From CAZSSM01 sp964609385 (GTDB lineage Bacteria; Planctomycetota; Planctomycetia; Isosphaerales; Isosphaeraceae): 57,454 bases of DNA. The DNA is taken from positions 1 through 57,454 of the forward strand of contig CAZSSM010000045.1 in the NCBI GenBank assembly GCA_964609385.1, written 5' to 3'. A program made the translations under genes and the position numbers. The stretch's first letter is position 1; the number at the start of each line of letters is the position of its first letter. The notes below the pieces were generated by a model, which worked only from the letters and a program-made list of their open reading frames with translations, made no database searches and was not told where the DNA came from. Shown here one piece after another: positions 1 through 9,712 of this stretch.

Positions 1-624
1 CGGCTTGTAGCAGAGCCCTTTGGCCATGACCAGGTCGCCAATCCCGCCGTCGCGCAGGAAGGCGATGGCGTCTTGGAGCCCGGAGGCGCTTCGGCACTGG
101 GTGCCGGTCTGGATGATCCGATCGTACTTGCGGGCGGCCTCGACCATGGCCCGCCCTTCGCGGACGTTGTGGCTGACCGGCTTCTCGACGTAGACGTCTT
201 TCTCGGCCTGGCAGGCCCAAATGGTCATCAGGGCGTGCCAGTGGTTGGGCGTGGCGATGGCGACGATGTCGATCTCTTTGTCGTCAAGGACCTTGCGGAT
301 GTCCTGGACGAACTGGGGACGGTCGCCTTGACGCTCCTCGACCCGCTTCATGGCCGGGCCAATCACATTTTCGTCGGCGTCGCAGATGGTGACGATCCGG
401 GTTCTCGGGTCGCCGAGGAAGCCGTCGACGTGGCTCTTGCCGCGACTCCGGACACCGACGACGGCCACGCGTAGGGTCTCGTTGGCCGAGATCGTGCCGG
501 CGTTCTTGGTCTCGGTCGTCTCTTCCAGCCGCGCTGCGCGGGCCGATTCGGCCTCGAAGCTGGCCAAGGTGGCTCCCAGGGCAGCCGACGATTTCAGAAA
601 CAAGCGACGATCGAGCGAGCTCAT
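1..624 (-). CDS. Gfo/Idh/MocA-family oxidoreductase, Tat signal, truncated by window start
   Basis: Translating leftward from the ATG at 624 gives 208 codons, open to the window edge. The N-terminus MSSLDRRLFLKSSAALGATL is a twin-arginine signal (RRLFLK plus a hydrophobic stretch), so the protein is probably exported folded with a nucleotide cofactor. A Rossmann strand follows (LRVAVVGVRSRG), then ICDADENV, then AIATPNHWHALM and the family hallmark EKPVSHNV, in which the Lys-Pro pair lines the NAD(P) and substrate site. Planctomycetes encode many such exported oxidoreductases, thought to act on sugars or polyols; the substrate cannot be told from this part. The C-terminal substrate-binding half lies outside the window. 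The family call is firm. Confidence 0.9.
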   Translation of the reverse strand, partial: MSSLDRRLFLKSSAALGATLASFEAESARAARLEETTETKNAGTISANETLRVAVVGVRSRGKSHVDGFLGDPRTRIVTICDADENVIGPAMKRVEERQGDRPQFVQDIRKVLDDKEIDIVAIATPNHWHALMTIWACQAEKDVYVEKPVSHNVREGRAMVEAARKYDRIIQTGTQCRSASGLQDAIAFLRDGGIGDLVMAKGLCYKP

Positions 625-1218
625 GGCGACCTCCACGGATCGTAAGGGGGTGGGTGCGTCGAAGGATCTGGCAGGAGACAGGTCACGCCCGCCATGCAGC
701 CATGTGCGAGTGTCCGATGACCCGTTGATGAAGATCCGATGACTATCTGAACCGCCCACACCGGAGGCGTCAAGCGATCGTCGTTCATATTGGGACAACG
801 CACAGCCGATCGGATCGGCTCGGGCACTTCCACGATCGGACTCACCCTTCCCTTCGAGACCTTCACGACCATGGTCGAAGCTGAGGGTCATCACGAGCAG
901 CTTCAGAGATGAGTCACCTCTGGCTCGAGGGATTCCGGTGAACTCGACGCCCATCAAACGTGTCGTCGTTCGCGCTTCGTCGGTTGAATCCTCGGCTCTC
1001 TGTCACGAAACGGTTCGTGACGCGAGGACCAACCGGCTGTGTGCGGCCGTCCCGTCAATCGAAGCGATGGCCCTCTCGGCCGCCCGGTCGGTTCGGTTGG
1101 CGAAGCGGAGGCCGATCGCTATCCTTAAGGCTCGACGATCGCATTCCTGAATCGCTTTGCAGACGGCCCCATCACGACGACCGAGATCGCGTGATGACGG
1201 CCCTCGAGACCCGTCCCC
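625..1218. other. Intergenic region between divergent genes
   Basis: 594 bases between the divergently read oxidoreductase and leuS. Short open frames here lack coding character, family similarity or ribosome-binding sites. No T-box-like or other recognisable leader is seen before leuS. Promoters for both flanking genes presumably lie here, but no convincing -35/-10 pair is visible. Confidence 0.5.
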
Positions 1219-4050
1219 ATGCCGCGCTATCACTATCAACGGATCGAGTCGAAGTGGCAGCACTATTGGGATCGCGAGAAGACCTTCGCGACCCTGGGAA
1301 TCGACTGCGGAAGGCCCAAGCTGTATGTGCTGGATATGTTTCCCTACCCCAGTGGCGCGGGCTTGCACGTCGGACATCCTGAGGGCTACACCGCCACCGA
1401 TATCATCTGCCGATACAAACGGATGTGCGGATTCAACGTGCTCCACCCGATGGGTTGGGATGCCTTTGGGTTGCCCGCCGAACAGTATGCCATCAAAAAC
1501 GGTGTCCATCCCCGGATCACGACCCAACAGAACGTCGACAACTTCCGGCGCCAGATCAAGGCCCTCGGATTCAGCTACGACTGGGATCGCGAGATCAATA
1601 CGACCGATCCCCATTACTACCGCTGGACTCAATGGATCTTCCTGAAGCTCCACGACACCTGGTTCGATCCCGACGACGAGTGGGTCGATGATCGCGGACG
1701 CCCGAAGCGCGGTCGGGGCCGGCCGATCGCCGAACTGCCGATCCCCGACGGCGTTGAAGATGCGGACCTCTATCGCGATCGATTCCGCTTGGCCTATCGG
1801 TCCGAAGTTCCCGTCAACTGGTGCCCCGGATTGGGGACCGTGCTGGCCAACGAAGAGGTCATCGACGGCAAGAGTGAGGTCGGTGGCTTCCCGGTCGAGC
1901 GGATCCCGTTGAAGCAGTGGATGCTCCGGATCACCGCCTACGCCGATCGTCTGCTCGACGACTTGGAGGATGTTGACTGGCCCGACTCGATCAAGCTGCT
2001 CCAATCCAATTGGATCGGTCGGAGCGAGGGGGCCGAAGTCGACTTTCCGATCACCAAAGATGACGACGCGTGGGCCACGCGTCGGAACGAGGCGGGTTGG
2101 CCCGACGAGCCGGAACCGAACGTCGTCCGGGTCTACACAACGCGTCCCGACACCCTCTTCGGCGCCACTTACATGGTGCTCGCTCCCGAACATCCGCTGG
2201 TCGATCAGATCACCACATCCGAACAGCGCGAGGCCGTTGAGGGATATCGCCAACAGGCGGCCAACAAGAGCGAACGCGATCGGACAACGGTAACCAAGAC
2301 CAAATCAGGTGTCTGGACTGGGGCCTATGCCACCAATCCGGTCAGCGGCGAGCGGATCCCGATCTGGATCGCCGATTACGTCCTGATGGGCTATGGGACC
2401 GGGGCGATCATGGCCGTCCCGGGCCACGACGAACGCGACTTCGAGTTCGCCCAGGCCTTCGATTTGCCGATCCGACGGGTCGTCGCCAAGTTGGTCGAGG
2501 ACGCGTCGCTCCCGCTCGAGGAAGCCGAAGCCCAGTACGGTGTGGCGGTCAATTCCGCCAACGAGTCGGTCCGACTGGACGGCTTGCCGACGCTCGAGGC
2601 TAAGTCGCGGATCATCGGCTGGCTCGATGAGTCCGGGCTCGGCCGCAAGACGGTCAACACCAAGCTCCGCGACTGGCTCTTCAGTCGACAACGTTACTGG
2701 GGCGAGCCGTTCCCGGTCCTTTTGGAGGACGGGGATCGCGTCCGGCCTGTCGACGAATCGGAGTTGCCGATTGTCCTACCTGAAATGGAGGACTTCAAGC
2801 CCTCGGGCAAGCCCGAACCGCCCTTGAGCAAGGCCGAGGACTGGGTCAACGTCACCGAAACTCTCCAACGCGAGACGAACACGATGCCCCAGTGGGCCGG
2901 ATCGTGCTGGTACTACCTCCGATACCTCGACCCACACAACGAACAGGCTCCCTGGGACCCGGAGATCGAACGCTACTGGATGCCGGTCGACCTCTACATC
3001 GGCGGCGCTGAGCATGCTGTGCTCCACCTGCTCTACGCGCGGTTCTGGCACAAGGTGCTCTACGATCGCGGGCTGGTCAGCACGCCCGAGCCGTTCCAAC
3101 GGCTCTTCAACCAGGGCATGATCCTCGGCGAGATGGAGTACACCGGCTATCGCGCCCCCGATGGCCGTTGGGTCTCGGCGAACGAGGTCGATCGTGACGA
3201 GGACTGTGCCGGCATCTCGCGCCGCAAAGACGACGTGTCCGTTACACTTGAGGCCGTCAAACTCGACGGCGAGACGATCGTCAAGAAGGGCGATTCGTTC
3301 GTGCTGTCCGAGGACGAGTCGATCCAGATCGAGGCCCGCTCGTTCAAGATGTCTAAGAGCCGAGGTAACGTGATCAACCCGGACGACGTCGTGGCCGACT
3401 ATGGCGCCGACAGCCTCCGACTCTACGAGATGTTTATGGGTCCTTTGGAGGCGACCAAGCCCTGGAGCATGAACGGTGTTGAAGGGGTCTATCGCTTCCT
3501 GAGCCGGGTCTGGCGGCTGGCCATCGACGAGGACGCCGAAGAAGTCACGCTGCACCCGAAGGTCCAGGATGTGGATCTGCCGATCGCTTTGGCCAAACAG
3601 GTCGCACGGACGACCGCCGCGGTCACCGAGGACTTCGACAACCTCCGTTTCAACACCGCCATCAGCCGGCTCATGGAATTGAGCAACGCGCTGAACGCCG
3701 CCGAGGTCCGGCCCAAGTCGGCCATCGAAACGCTGGTCTTGCTGTTGGCTCCGTTGGCGCCCCACCTCGCCGAGGAGATCTGGGAGGCGCTCGGTCACAC
3801 ATCAACCCTCGCCTATGAAGCGTGGCCGACGTACGACCCGGCTCTCCTTCGCGACGATGAGGTTGAGATTCCGGTCCAAGTTAACGGCAAGCTTCGGGGT
3901 CGGATCACGGTGCCCGCTGACGCCGATCGGGATCGGATGGCCGCGATGGCTCAGGACGATCCCAAGATCGCCCAGGCTCTCGAGGGCAAGACGATCCGCA
4001 AGACGATCGCCGTGCCGGGCAAGCTCGTCAACTTCGTCGTCTCTGGCTGA
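1219..4050 (+). CDS. leuS: Leucyl-tRNA synthetase
   Basis: 943-residue class I aminoacyl-tRNA synthetase charging tRNA-Leu with leucine in the cytoplasm. The catalytic Rossmann fold opens with MFPYPSGAGLHVGHPEGYTA (residues 40-59), containing the HIGH-type motif HVGH. The CP1 editing domain carries TTRPDTLFGATYMVLAPEH, the threonine-rich patch that hydrolyses mischarged tRNA. The KMSKS signature is at residues 710-714 (FKMSKSRGNV). An enlarged leucine-specific insert of roughly 70 residues lies just before it, and the anticodon-binding and C-terminal domains end in VPGKLVNFVV. Bacterial LeuS is usually about 820-870 residues, so this one is somewhat long. The ATG at 1219 begins the expected N-terminal helix YQRIESKWQHYW. 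The Hsp70 gene follows 27 bases downstream and is probably co-transcribed. Confidence 0.97.
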   Translation: MPRYHYQRIESKWQHYWDREKTFATLGIDCGRPKLYVLDMFPYPSGAGLHVGHPEGYTATDIICRYKRMCGFNVLHPMGWDAFGLPAEQYAIKNGVHPRITTQQNVDNFRRQIKALGFSYDWDREINTTDPHYYRWTQWIFLKLHDTWFDPDDEWVDDRGRPKRGRGRPIAELPIPDGVEDADLYRDRFRLAYRSEVPVNWCPGLGTVLANEEVIDGKSEVGGFPVERIPLKQWMLRITAYADRLLDDLEDVDWPDSIKLLQSNWIGRSEGAEVDFPITKDDDAWATRRNEAGWPDEPEPNVVRVYTTRPDTLFGATYMVLAPEHPLVDQITTSEQREAVEGYRQQAANKSERDRTTVTKTKSGVWTGAYATNPVSGERIPIWIADYVLMGYGTGAIMAVPGHDERDFEFAQAFDLPIRRVVAKLVEDASLPLEEAEAQYGVAVNSANESVRLDGLPTLEAKSRIIGWLDESGLGRKTVNTKLRDWLFSRQRYWGEPFPVLLEDGDRVRPVDESELPIVLPEMEDFKPSGKPEPPLSKAEDWVNVTETLQRETNTMPQWAGSCWYYLRYLDPHNEQAPWDPEIERYWMPVDLYIGGAEHAVLHLLYARFWHKVLYDRGLVSTPEPFQRLFNQGMILGEMEYTGYRAPDGRWVSANEVDRDEDCAGISRRKDDVSVTLEAVKLDGETIVKKGDSFVLSEDESIQIEARSFKMSKSRGNVINPDDVVADYGADSLRLYEMFMGPLEATKPWSMNGVEGVYRFLSRVWRLAIDEDAEEVTLHPKVQDVDLPIALAKQVARTTAAVTEDFDNLRFNTAISRLMELSNALNAAEVRPKSAIETLVLLLAPLAPHLAEEIWEALGHTSTLAYEAWPTYDPALLRDDEVEIPVQVNGKLRGRITVPADADRDRMAAMAQDDPKIAQALEGKTIRKTIAVPGKLVNFVVSG

Positions 4051-4077
4051 TCGGCTCACGGATCCCCGCACAAACTC

Positions 4078-6987
4078 ATGGCACGCTCACGCTTCATCGT
4101 CGGGATCGACCTGGGCACGACCAACTGCGCGGTGGCCTTCGTCGACACCGGTGCACGGGGGACGGGGACCGGACCGATCCGGACCTTCGAGGTCGACCAA
4201 CTCGTGGCCGCCGGCGAGGTCCAATCGCGACCGACGCTCCCGTCGTTCCTCTACCTGCCGGCCGGCCCAGAGTTGCCGCCCGACGCATTGCGCCTGCCTT
4301 GGGACAAGGCCGCCCCGAACTTGGTAGGCGACTTAGCGCGGACCCAGGGGGCGCGGGTGCCGAACCGGCTGGTGGCCAGCGCCAAGAGCTGGCTCTGCCA
4401 TCCTGGCGTCGATCGTCAGGCCGAGATCCTTCCCTGGGGTGCCACCGAGGACGTCGACAAGGTCTCGCCTGTCGATGCCTCGACCGCCTATCTGAGCCAC
4501 ATCCGCGCCTCATGGAATCACCGGATGGCCCAGGACGATTCCGAACGTGCTCTGGAACATCAGGAGATCGTTCTGACCGTGCCGGCCTCCTTCGATGAGG
4601 TCGCCCGCGAACTGACCGTTGAGGCGGCTCGCAACGCGGGGTTCGAGCACCTGACACTCCTGGAGGAACCCCAAGCCGCCTTCTACTGCTGGATCGTCAA
4701 CCACGAGGGATCTTGGCAGTCGCAACTCAACGCCGGCGAGCGGATCTTGGTCTGCGACATCGGCGGCGGGACGACCGATTTCAGCTTGATCACGGTCGTT
4801 GAGACCGACTCGGGGCCGGGCTTCAAGCGGGTCGCCGTCGGCGATCACCTGATGCTCGGTGGCGACAACATCGATCTGGCCCTGGCCCACCGCGTCGAGT
4901 CGCGGGTCTCCCGGGCCCAGCTCGACACCGAGCAGTGGAACGCCCTCAGGCTGGCCTGTCGGGTGGCCAAGGAGAAGCTGCTGGCCGACCCGTCCTTGGA
5001 GCGTTGGCCGGTCACCGTCGCCGGTCGTGGCTCGAAGCTGATCGGCGGCGCGATTCGGTCCGAGGTGACCCAGGAGGATCTCCGCGAAATCGTCCTCGAC
5101 GGCTTCTTCCCGATCACCGAGCCCGACGAGCGTCCTGAGTCGGCCGAACTGGCCGGGCTCCAAGAGTTCGGTCTGCCCTATGTCAACGACCCGGCGATCC
5201 CTCGACACCTGGCCGAGTTCCTCGATCACGCACGCCGGTCCGAGATCGCGGAGTCGATTGGCTCGGACGATCCATCGACCAATCACGAACCGCCGCCGAT
5301 CCGCCCCGAGGCGATCCTCTTCAACGGCGGCGCGATGACCCCTGGGGTCCTCCGCGAGCGAATCGTGTCCATCCTCCAGCATTGGTCGGGCGTCGAAACC
5401 TATCAGCCTCGGACCCTGATCAACAGCTCGCTCGACCTGGCCGTCTCGATCGGGGCGGCCTACTACGGCGTGGTCCGCCGGGGCGGCGGGATCCGGATCG
5501 GTGGCGGGACCGCGCGGGCCTACTACGTCGGGGTCGCCGGTCAGTCCGAGGACCACGACCACCCTTGGCTCTGTGTCGTGCCTCGCGATGCACAGGAGGG
5601 CGATGAGATCGCCATCGAAGGGCACGACTTCGAGTTGTTGATGGGTCAGCCGGTCCTCTTCCCACTGGCCAGCAGCTCGATCCGCTCGCGCGATCGGTCC
5701 GGTGACTTGATCGCTGACGATCGGGAAACGCTCCGTCCCCTGCCCCCCTTGCAATCGTTGATGAAGACCGGGCGCAAGGCCAAAGTCGATCGGATCCCGG
5801 TCAGCCTCCAGGCGCGAGTCACCGAGGTCGGCACCTTGGAACTCTGGTGTCAGTCGCGGTCCGACCCGAGGCGTTGGAACCTTCAGATTCAGGTCCGTGA
5901 GACCGGTCGCTCCTCGGGCGCGGCCTTCGCTGCCGAATTGGCCCCCGGTGAGGGTGATGCGATCCTGGAAGCCTCATTGCTGGAGACGGCCGGGGCGTCG
6001 ATCCGGACCGCCTTCCAACCCGCGCCGCCGAAAAAGTCGACCGATGCGACCGACGAGGCGTCGTCGGTCACGCCGGCCGGGTTGGTCAAGCGTCTGGAAG
6101 TCGACCTAGAGAGCCCGCGTGCCGCCTGGCCACCCTCAGCGCTTCGGCAGCTCTGGGCCGAACTGCAAAGCCTAGCCGAGCGTCGGATGCTCAGTCCGCA
6201 GCACGAATCGCGTTGGCTGAATCTCGTGGGATACTGCTTACGACCCGGCGCCGGCTACCCCTTGGACGAGGTCCGGATCAAACAGATCTGGTCGTTGCTC
6301 TCGACCGGAGTCCATCACGCCAAAGAGGCCCAGGTCTGGACCGAATCGTGGATCCTCTGGCGACGCGTCGCGGTGGGTCTCAACCTGAGCCAACAGCAGG
6401 AGCTGGAGCGTCGGCTATCCCCATTGATCGATCCACAGGAGGCCGCCGCCAAGGCGAAGCGGGCGGGGCGATCGGCCCCGGGTAACCACGAACTGGGCGA
6501 GATCTGGCGCTGCCTGTCCAGCTTGGAACGGCTCACTCCCACAAGGAAGCGCATGCTCGGTAATCGCCTGGTCGATCAACTCGTCGAGGCGAACCGACCG
6601 CCCTATGCCATCTGGTGTCTGGGCCGGCTGGGCGCGCGGGTGATGCTCTATGGGCCGGCCAACGCGGTCGTTTCTCAGAACGCGGCCTCAACGTGGCTGG
6701 AGGCGCTGTTGACCTTGGAGAACCTCAGTGATCGGGAGCGTTCGGATCTGAGCTTGGCGTTGGTCCAGATCGCGCGGGTTTCCGGCGATCGGACCTTCGA
6801 TCTCGACGGGGCACTCCGTGAACGGGCTGGGGCGACCCTGGCCGATCTCGGGGTCGACGAGGGGGTTCGGGAGGCCGTCCAGTCCTATCAACCGCTGCAA
6901 ACGGCTCAGCAAGGCGCCGCGTTGGGAGACGCCTTGCCGATCGGGCTCCGGCTGGCCGATGCTGGATCATCCACGCCACACCGTTGA
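4078..6987 (+). CDS. Hsp70-family protein with extra C-terminal domain (DUF3731-type)
   Basis: 969-residue DnaK-like ATPase. Phosphate-1 motif GIDLGTTNCAVAF is at residues 9-21, the proline switch region reads LTVPASFDEVARELTVEAA, LLEEPQAAFYCW follows, phosphate-2 DIGGGTTDFSL is near residue 227, and an adenosine-type motif ILFNGGAMTPGVLRERI is near 410. The first 630 residues align closely with the second Hsp70 at 23391-25286, including the shared VTEVGTLELWCQSRSDPRRW segment. About 340 further residues (WAELQSLAERRML, RPGAGYPLDEVRIKQIW) form a helical domain absent from DnaK; I match this to DUF3731 from memory. It lacks a canonical DnaK substrate domain and EEVD-like tail, so it is a specialised chaperone or ATPase, not housekeeping DnaK. 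It sits behind leuS, apart from its usual DUF2760 partner, which is at 22736. Confidence 0.85.
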   Translation: MARSRFIVGIDLGTTNCAVAFVDTGARGTGTGPIRTFEVDQLVAAGEVQSRPTLPSFLYLPAGPELPPDALRLPWDKAAPNLVGDLARTQGARVPNRLVASAKSWLCHPGVDRQAEILPWGATEDVDKVSPVDASTAYLSHIRASWNHRMAQDDSERALEHQEIVLTVPASFDEVARELTVEAARNAGFEHLTLLEEPQAAFYCWIVNHEGSWQSQLNAGERILVCDIGGGTTDFSLITVVETDSGPGFKRVAVGDHLMLGGDNIDLALAHRVESRVSRAQLDTEQWNALRLACRVAKEKLLADPSLERWPVTVAGRGSKLIGGAIRSEVTQEDLREIVLDGFFPITEPDERPESAELAGLQEFGLPYVNDPAIPRHLAEFLDHARRSEIAESIGSDDPSTNHEPPPIRPEAILFNGGAMTPGVLRERIVSILQHWSGVETYQPRTLINSSLDLAVSIGAAYYGVVRRGGGIRIGGGTARAYYVGVAGQSEDHDHPWLCVVPRDAQEGDEIAIEGHDFELLMGQPVLFPLASSSIRSRDRSGDLIADDRETLRPLPPLQSLMKTGRKAKVDRIPVSLQARVTEVGTLELWCQSRSDPRRWNLQIQVRETGRSSGAAFAAELAPGEGDAILEASLLETAGASIRTAFQPAPPKKSTDATDEASSVTPAGLVKRLEVDLESPRAAWPPSALRQLWAELQSLAERRMLSPQHESRWLNLVGYCLRPGAGYPLDEVRIKQIWSLLSTGVHHAKEAQVWTESWILWRRVAVGLNLSQQQELERRLSPLIDPQEAAAKAKRAGRSAPGNHELGEIWRCLSSLERLTPTRKRMLGNRLVDQLVEANRPPYAIWCLGRLGARVMLYGPANAVVSQNAASTWLEALLTLENLSDRERSDLSLALVQIARVSGDRTFDLDGALRERAGATLADLGVDEGVREAVQSYQPLQTAQQGAALGDALPIGLRLADAGSSTPHR

Positions 6988-7197
6988 GGTGCGACCGAAT
7001 CTCTTCGACTCGTCCCTCTCGAAACTGAAGCCGAGACGCCTCACCCGATGGGGAATCGTTTCGAAGGTCTGGTCAGAGGATCGCCGTTATCCGATAATCC
7101 GCGCTACGAACCCGGGGCGGATCCGGGAACCGAGCAGGTCGGGACGGGGATCACCACGACGATGAGCCACAACGAAGCCGCCTGTCACCACGATCCC

Positions 7198-8175
7198 ATG
7201 GGCGAATTGAAGATCTTCGCCGGTTCCTCAAGTCAATCGTTCGCGCAGGCCATCTGCAATCACATTGGGATCCCGCTGGCCCAGTCCGAAACGATTACCT
7301 TCAGCGATGGCAACGTCTTCGTACGGATCCTGGAGAACGTCCGGGGCCGCGACGTGTTCATCGTGCAGGGCACCGAGCGGCCGGTCAACGACAACTGCAT
7401 GGAACTCCTTTTTTGGATCGACGCATTCAAGCGGGCGAGTGCAACACAAGTGACAGCCGTAATCCCCTACTTTTCTTATGCGAAAGGGGATAAAAAGGAT
7501 GAGCCACGCGTCTCGATCCGGGCACGGGCCTTCGCTGACTGCCTCGAGGCCGTTGGGGCCGATCGGATTCTGACCATGGACCTCCATTCGCCTCAAATCC
7601 AAGGGTTCTTTAAGATCCCGGTCGATCATCTCTTGGCGATGCCGGTGCTGGTCAACTACTATCGGCAGAAGCAGGTCCAAAAACTCGTAATCGCCGCGCC
7701 CGACGCTGGTTACAGTAAGCAGGCCTGGAAGTTCGCTAAGGCGATGGAGGCCGAGGTGGCCTTCGGCAACAAGATCCGGACCGGCCATGATGAGGAGGCG
7801 AAGATCCTCGACGTCATCGGCGACGAACTGGCTGGCAAGAGCGTCTTGATCGTCGACGACTTCACGATCTCTGGCGGCACACTGATCGAGATGGCCCGAG
7901 CCTGTGAGGACGCTGGCGCCGCCCAAGTCTTCGCCTGCGTCTCGCACGGCGTCTTCAACGAATCGGCCGCTCACAAGCTCGAGAACAGCCCCATCCAAGA
8001 AATCGTGATCACCGATACCATCGATCATAACGGGGCGGCCGGCGGTGAGCGGGTGCTCCCGCGGAATTGTCATGTCGTCAGCGTCGCCAAGCTTTTCGCT
8101 CAAGCGATCCTCTCGATCCATCGCCAAGAGAGCGTCAGCCGGCTCTTCGAACACGACTGGAAAACCGACGCCTAA
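7198..8175 (+). CDS. prs: Ribose-phosphate pyrophosphokinase (PRPP synthetase)
   Basis: 325 residues. Transfers pyrophosphate from ATP to ribose 5-phosphate to make PRPP for purine, pyrimidine, His, Trp and NAD synthesis. Recognised by MGELKIFAGSSS at the start, DVFIVQGTERPVNDNCMELL, the ribose-5-phosphate/metal site LTMDLHSPQIQGFFKIPVDHL and the PRPP loop LIVDDFTISGGTL. The catalytic flexible loop reads YAKGDKKDEPRVSI instead of the common YARQDRKD, so the usual Arg-Gln-x-Arg is Lys-Gly-x-Lys. The frame stays open upstream to 7048 with an alternative ATG at 7162. I chose 7198 because it matches the family's N-terminus; neither start has a clear ribosome-binding site. It ends 25 bases from the convergent gene at 8201. 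Confidence 0.93.
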   Translation: MGELKIFAGSSSQSFAQAICNHIGIPLAQSETITFSDGNVFVRILENVRGRDVFIVQGTERPVNDNCMELLFWIDAFKRASATQVTAVIPYFSYAKGDKKDEPRVSIRARAFADCLEAVGADRILTMDLHSPQIQGFFKIPVDHLLAMPVLVNYYRQKQVQKLVIAAPDAGYSKQAWKFAKAMEAEVAFGNKIRTGHDEEAKILDVIGDELAGKSVLIVDDFTISGGTLIEMARACEDAGAAQVFACVSHGVFNESAAHKLENSPIQEIVITDTIDHNGAAGGERVLPRNCHVVSVAKLFAQAILSIHRQESVSRLFEHDWKTDA

Positions 8176-8200
8176 CCTCATCCGTATCGTGGATGCCGAT

Positions 8201-9535
8201 TCAGAACCACTCCTTCGCCATATCGTAGCGGACAACACGGGGACCGCTCTTGCCTAGGCCGTGCTTGAGGTCGCCATGGACGACCTTGCGGACCGGCTCG
8301 GGCTCGCTCAGGCGGACCAGGCCACGGTTGGCCATTTCGTCCCACCAACGTGCTGAGGCCACGTCGCGGATGTCGACCAGGAAGAGCAGGTCGTCACGCG
8401 ACAGGTCCATCTCCTCACAGAGTTGCAGGGTCGTCCGGCGATGTTCGTCGACCAGGCCGCGATGGCCCGGGTCGGAGAGGATGATCAATCGGACCGCGAT
8501 TCCGGCCGATTTGATCCCATGGACCAAGGCTCCCAGATGCGCGTTGGTCCAATCCTTCCCAAAGAGCGCGCGGATCGATTCCGAGCCCGACTCAATCCCC
8601 AGATCGACTCGGGTCAAACCCGCTTCGGCCCAGCTCCGCCAGACTGCCAAGGCGATCGGCAACGCGCCGAGCTGATGGACGAACCCGACCACCGGGCGGG
8701 CAGCCGTCTCGTTGTCGTCCCGAGCGATCCAATCTCGGATCCGACGCAACTGCTCGCCGACCACCTCGGGACCCTGAAGCAGGGCGCCGCCCTCGCCATA
8801 GGAGATCGGCCGGGGGTTGTCGAGCCGTCGGCGTTCCAATTCCGCGATGGCTTGGAGATGCGCGTTCAGATCGCAAATTACGCTGATGTCACCGACCTCG
8901 GCCTCCGAACCGCCGAAGCCGATCCCATCGACTTCACCGGGACAAGCCTGGACCCGGATGGTCCGATGCGTTTCGGGGGGCAGGAAGCCGAACCGGCGAT
9001 ACGTCGAAGTCCAGAGCTGCTCCTGCGATCGCCAAGCCTCAGCAGTCTGCTCGACGATCGTCTTGAGGGTCTTCGTCAACCGGTCGACCTCGACCGATGT
9101 GTCTGGGGTCGGTTCGAGTTGAACCGCGCGTTGCTCGACGTCACGGGCGATTGCGGCGACCCAGGCTCGGATTCGCTCGTCCAATGTGTCGGCTTCAGGG
9201 CGTTCCAACACGCGGCGATCCAAGACCATTTGACCGTCTTCTCGAGGGCGGTCGACGGCGATCACCCGACCGTCGAGGGCGCGGAGGTAATGTCGATCGT
9301 CACGGTAGGCGCGGACCCAGCGTCCATTGAGGTCGAAGTGGGTGATCGGAGCGTCACCTTCGTAGATGGAGACCCCGTCGGCCTTCCAGCCGACTAACAG
9401 GAACGGTGCGTTGGGACGGCGGATCCCGAGCCGATTCGGAAAGGATCGCCCTTCGGTCAGGAGGGCCTCGGCCTCGGACAACGACGGTTCGGATGGGGTC
9501 GTGTCATCGGGTTGGTTACCGTTGGGATCGGTCAT
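8201..9535 (-). CDS. Radical-SAM-like barrel protein without the CX3CX2C cluster motif
   Basis: 444 residues. The C-terminal half resembles radical SAM barrels: ISYGEGGALLQGPEVVGEQL looks like the GGEP-type strand, VDLGIESGSESIRALFGKDW is the classic 'ESGS' strand, and AGIAVRLIILSDPGHRG follows. Only three cysteines occur in the whole protein (in VQACPGE, VICDLN and LCEEMD) and none form CX3CX2C, so no 4Fe-4S/SAM site of the normal type can exist. The N-terminal 150 residues (LLVGWKADGVSIYEG, FDLNGRWVRAYRDDRHYLRA) form an unrecognised beta-rich region. The gene diverges from the glycosyltransferase at 9713. I infer a degenerate radical SAM fold with a non-radical or lost function. An alternative is an unrelated TIM-barrel. 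Confidence 0.6.
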   Translation of the reverse strand: MTDPNGNQPDDTTPSEPSLSEAEALLTEGRSFPNRLGIRRPNAPFLLVGWKADGVSIYEGDAPITHFDLNGRWVRAYRDDRHYLRALDGRVIAVDRPREDGQMVLDRRVLERPEADTLDERIRAWVAAIARDVEQRAVQLEPTPDTSVEVDRLTKTLKTIVEQTAEAWRSQEQLWTSTYRRFGFLPPETHRTIRVQACPGEVDGIGFGGSEAEVGDISVICDLNAHLQAIAELERRRLDNPRPISYGEGGALLQGPEVVGEQLRRIRDWIARDDNETAARPVVGFVHQLGALPIALAVWRSWAEAGLTRVDLGIESGSESIRALFGKDWTNAHLGALVHGIKSAGIAVRLIILSDPGHRGLVDEHRRTTLQLCEEMDLSRDDLLFLVDIRDVASARWWDEMANRGLVRLSEPEPVRKVVHGDLKHGLGKSGPRVVRYDMAKEWF

Positions 9536-9712
9536 CGGCAGTCGCCTGTCTTGGCCGAGTCGCTCGCGGGGTCAGCCTTAGGGATCACGTTTTCGATTCG
9601 GCTCCCCGGATCGTCGGGCTTGGATTATAGTCCGCCGCAGCCGGCGCGGAGGTACCCCAGGGAACGGCCCCGATCGCGCCGACGGCCGACGACCCCGGAA
9701 GGATTCGCACGC

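Noticed and set aside
4078..6987. Assignment of the long Hsp70 as housekeeping dnaK
   Set aside because: 969 residues, extra C-terminal helical domain, no canonical substrate domain or tail, and no grpE/dnaJ nearby.
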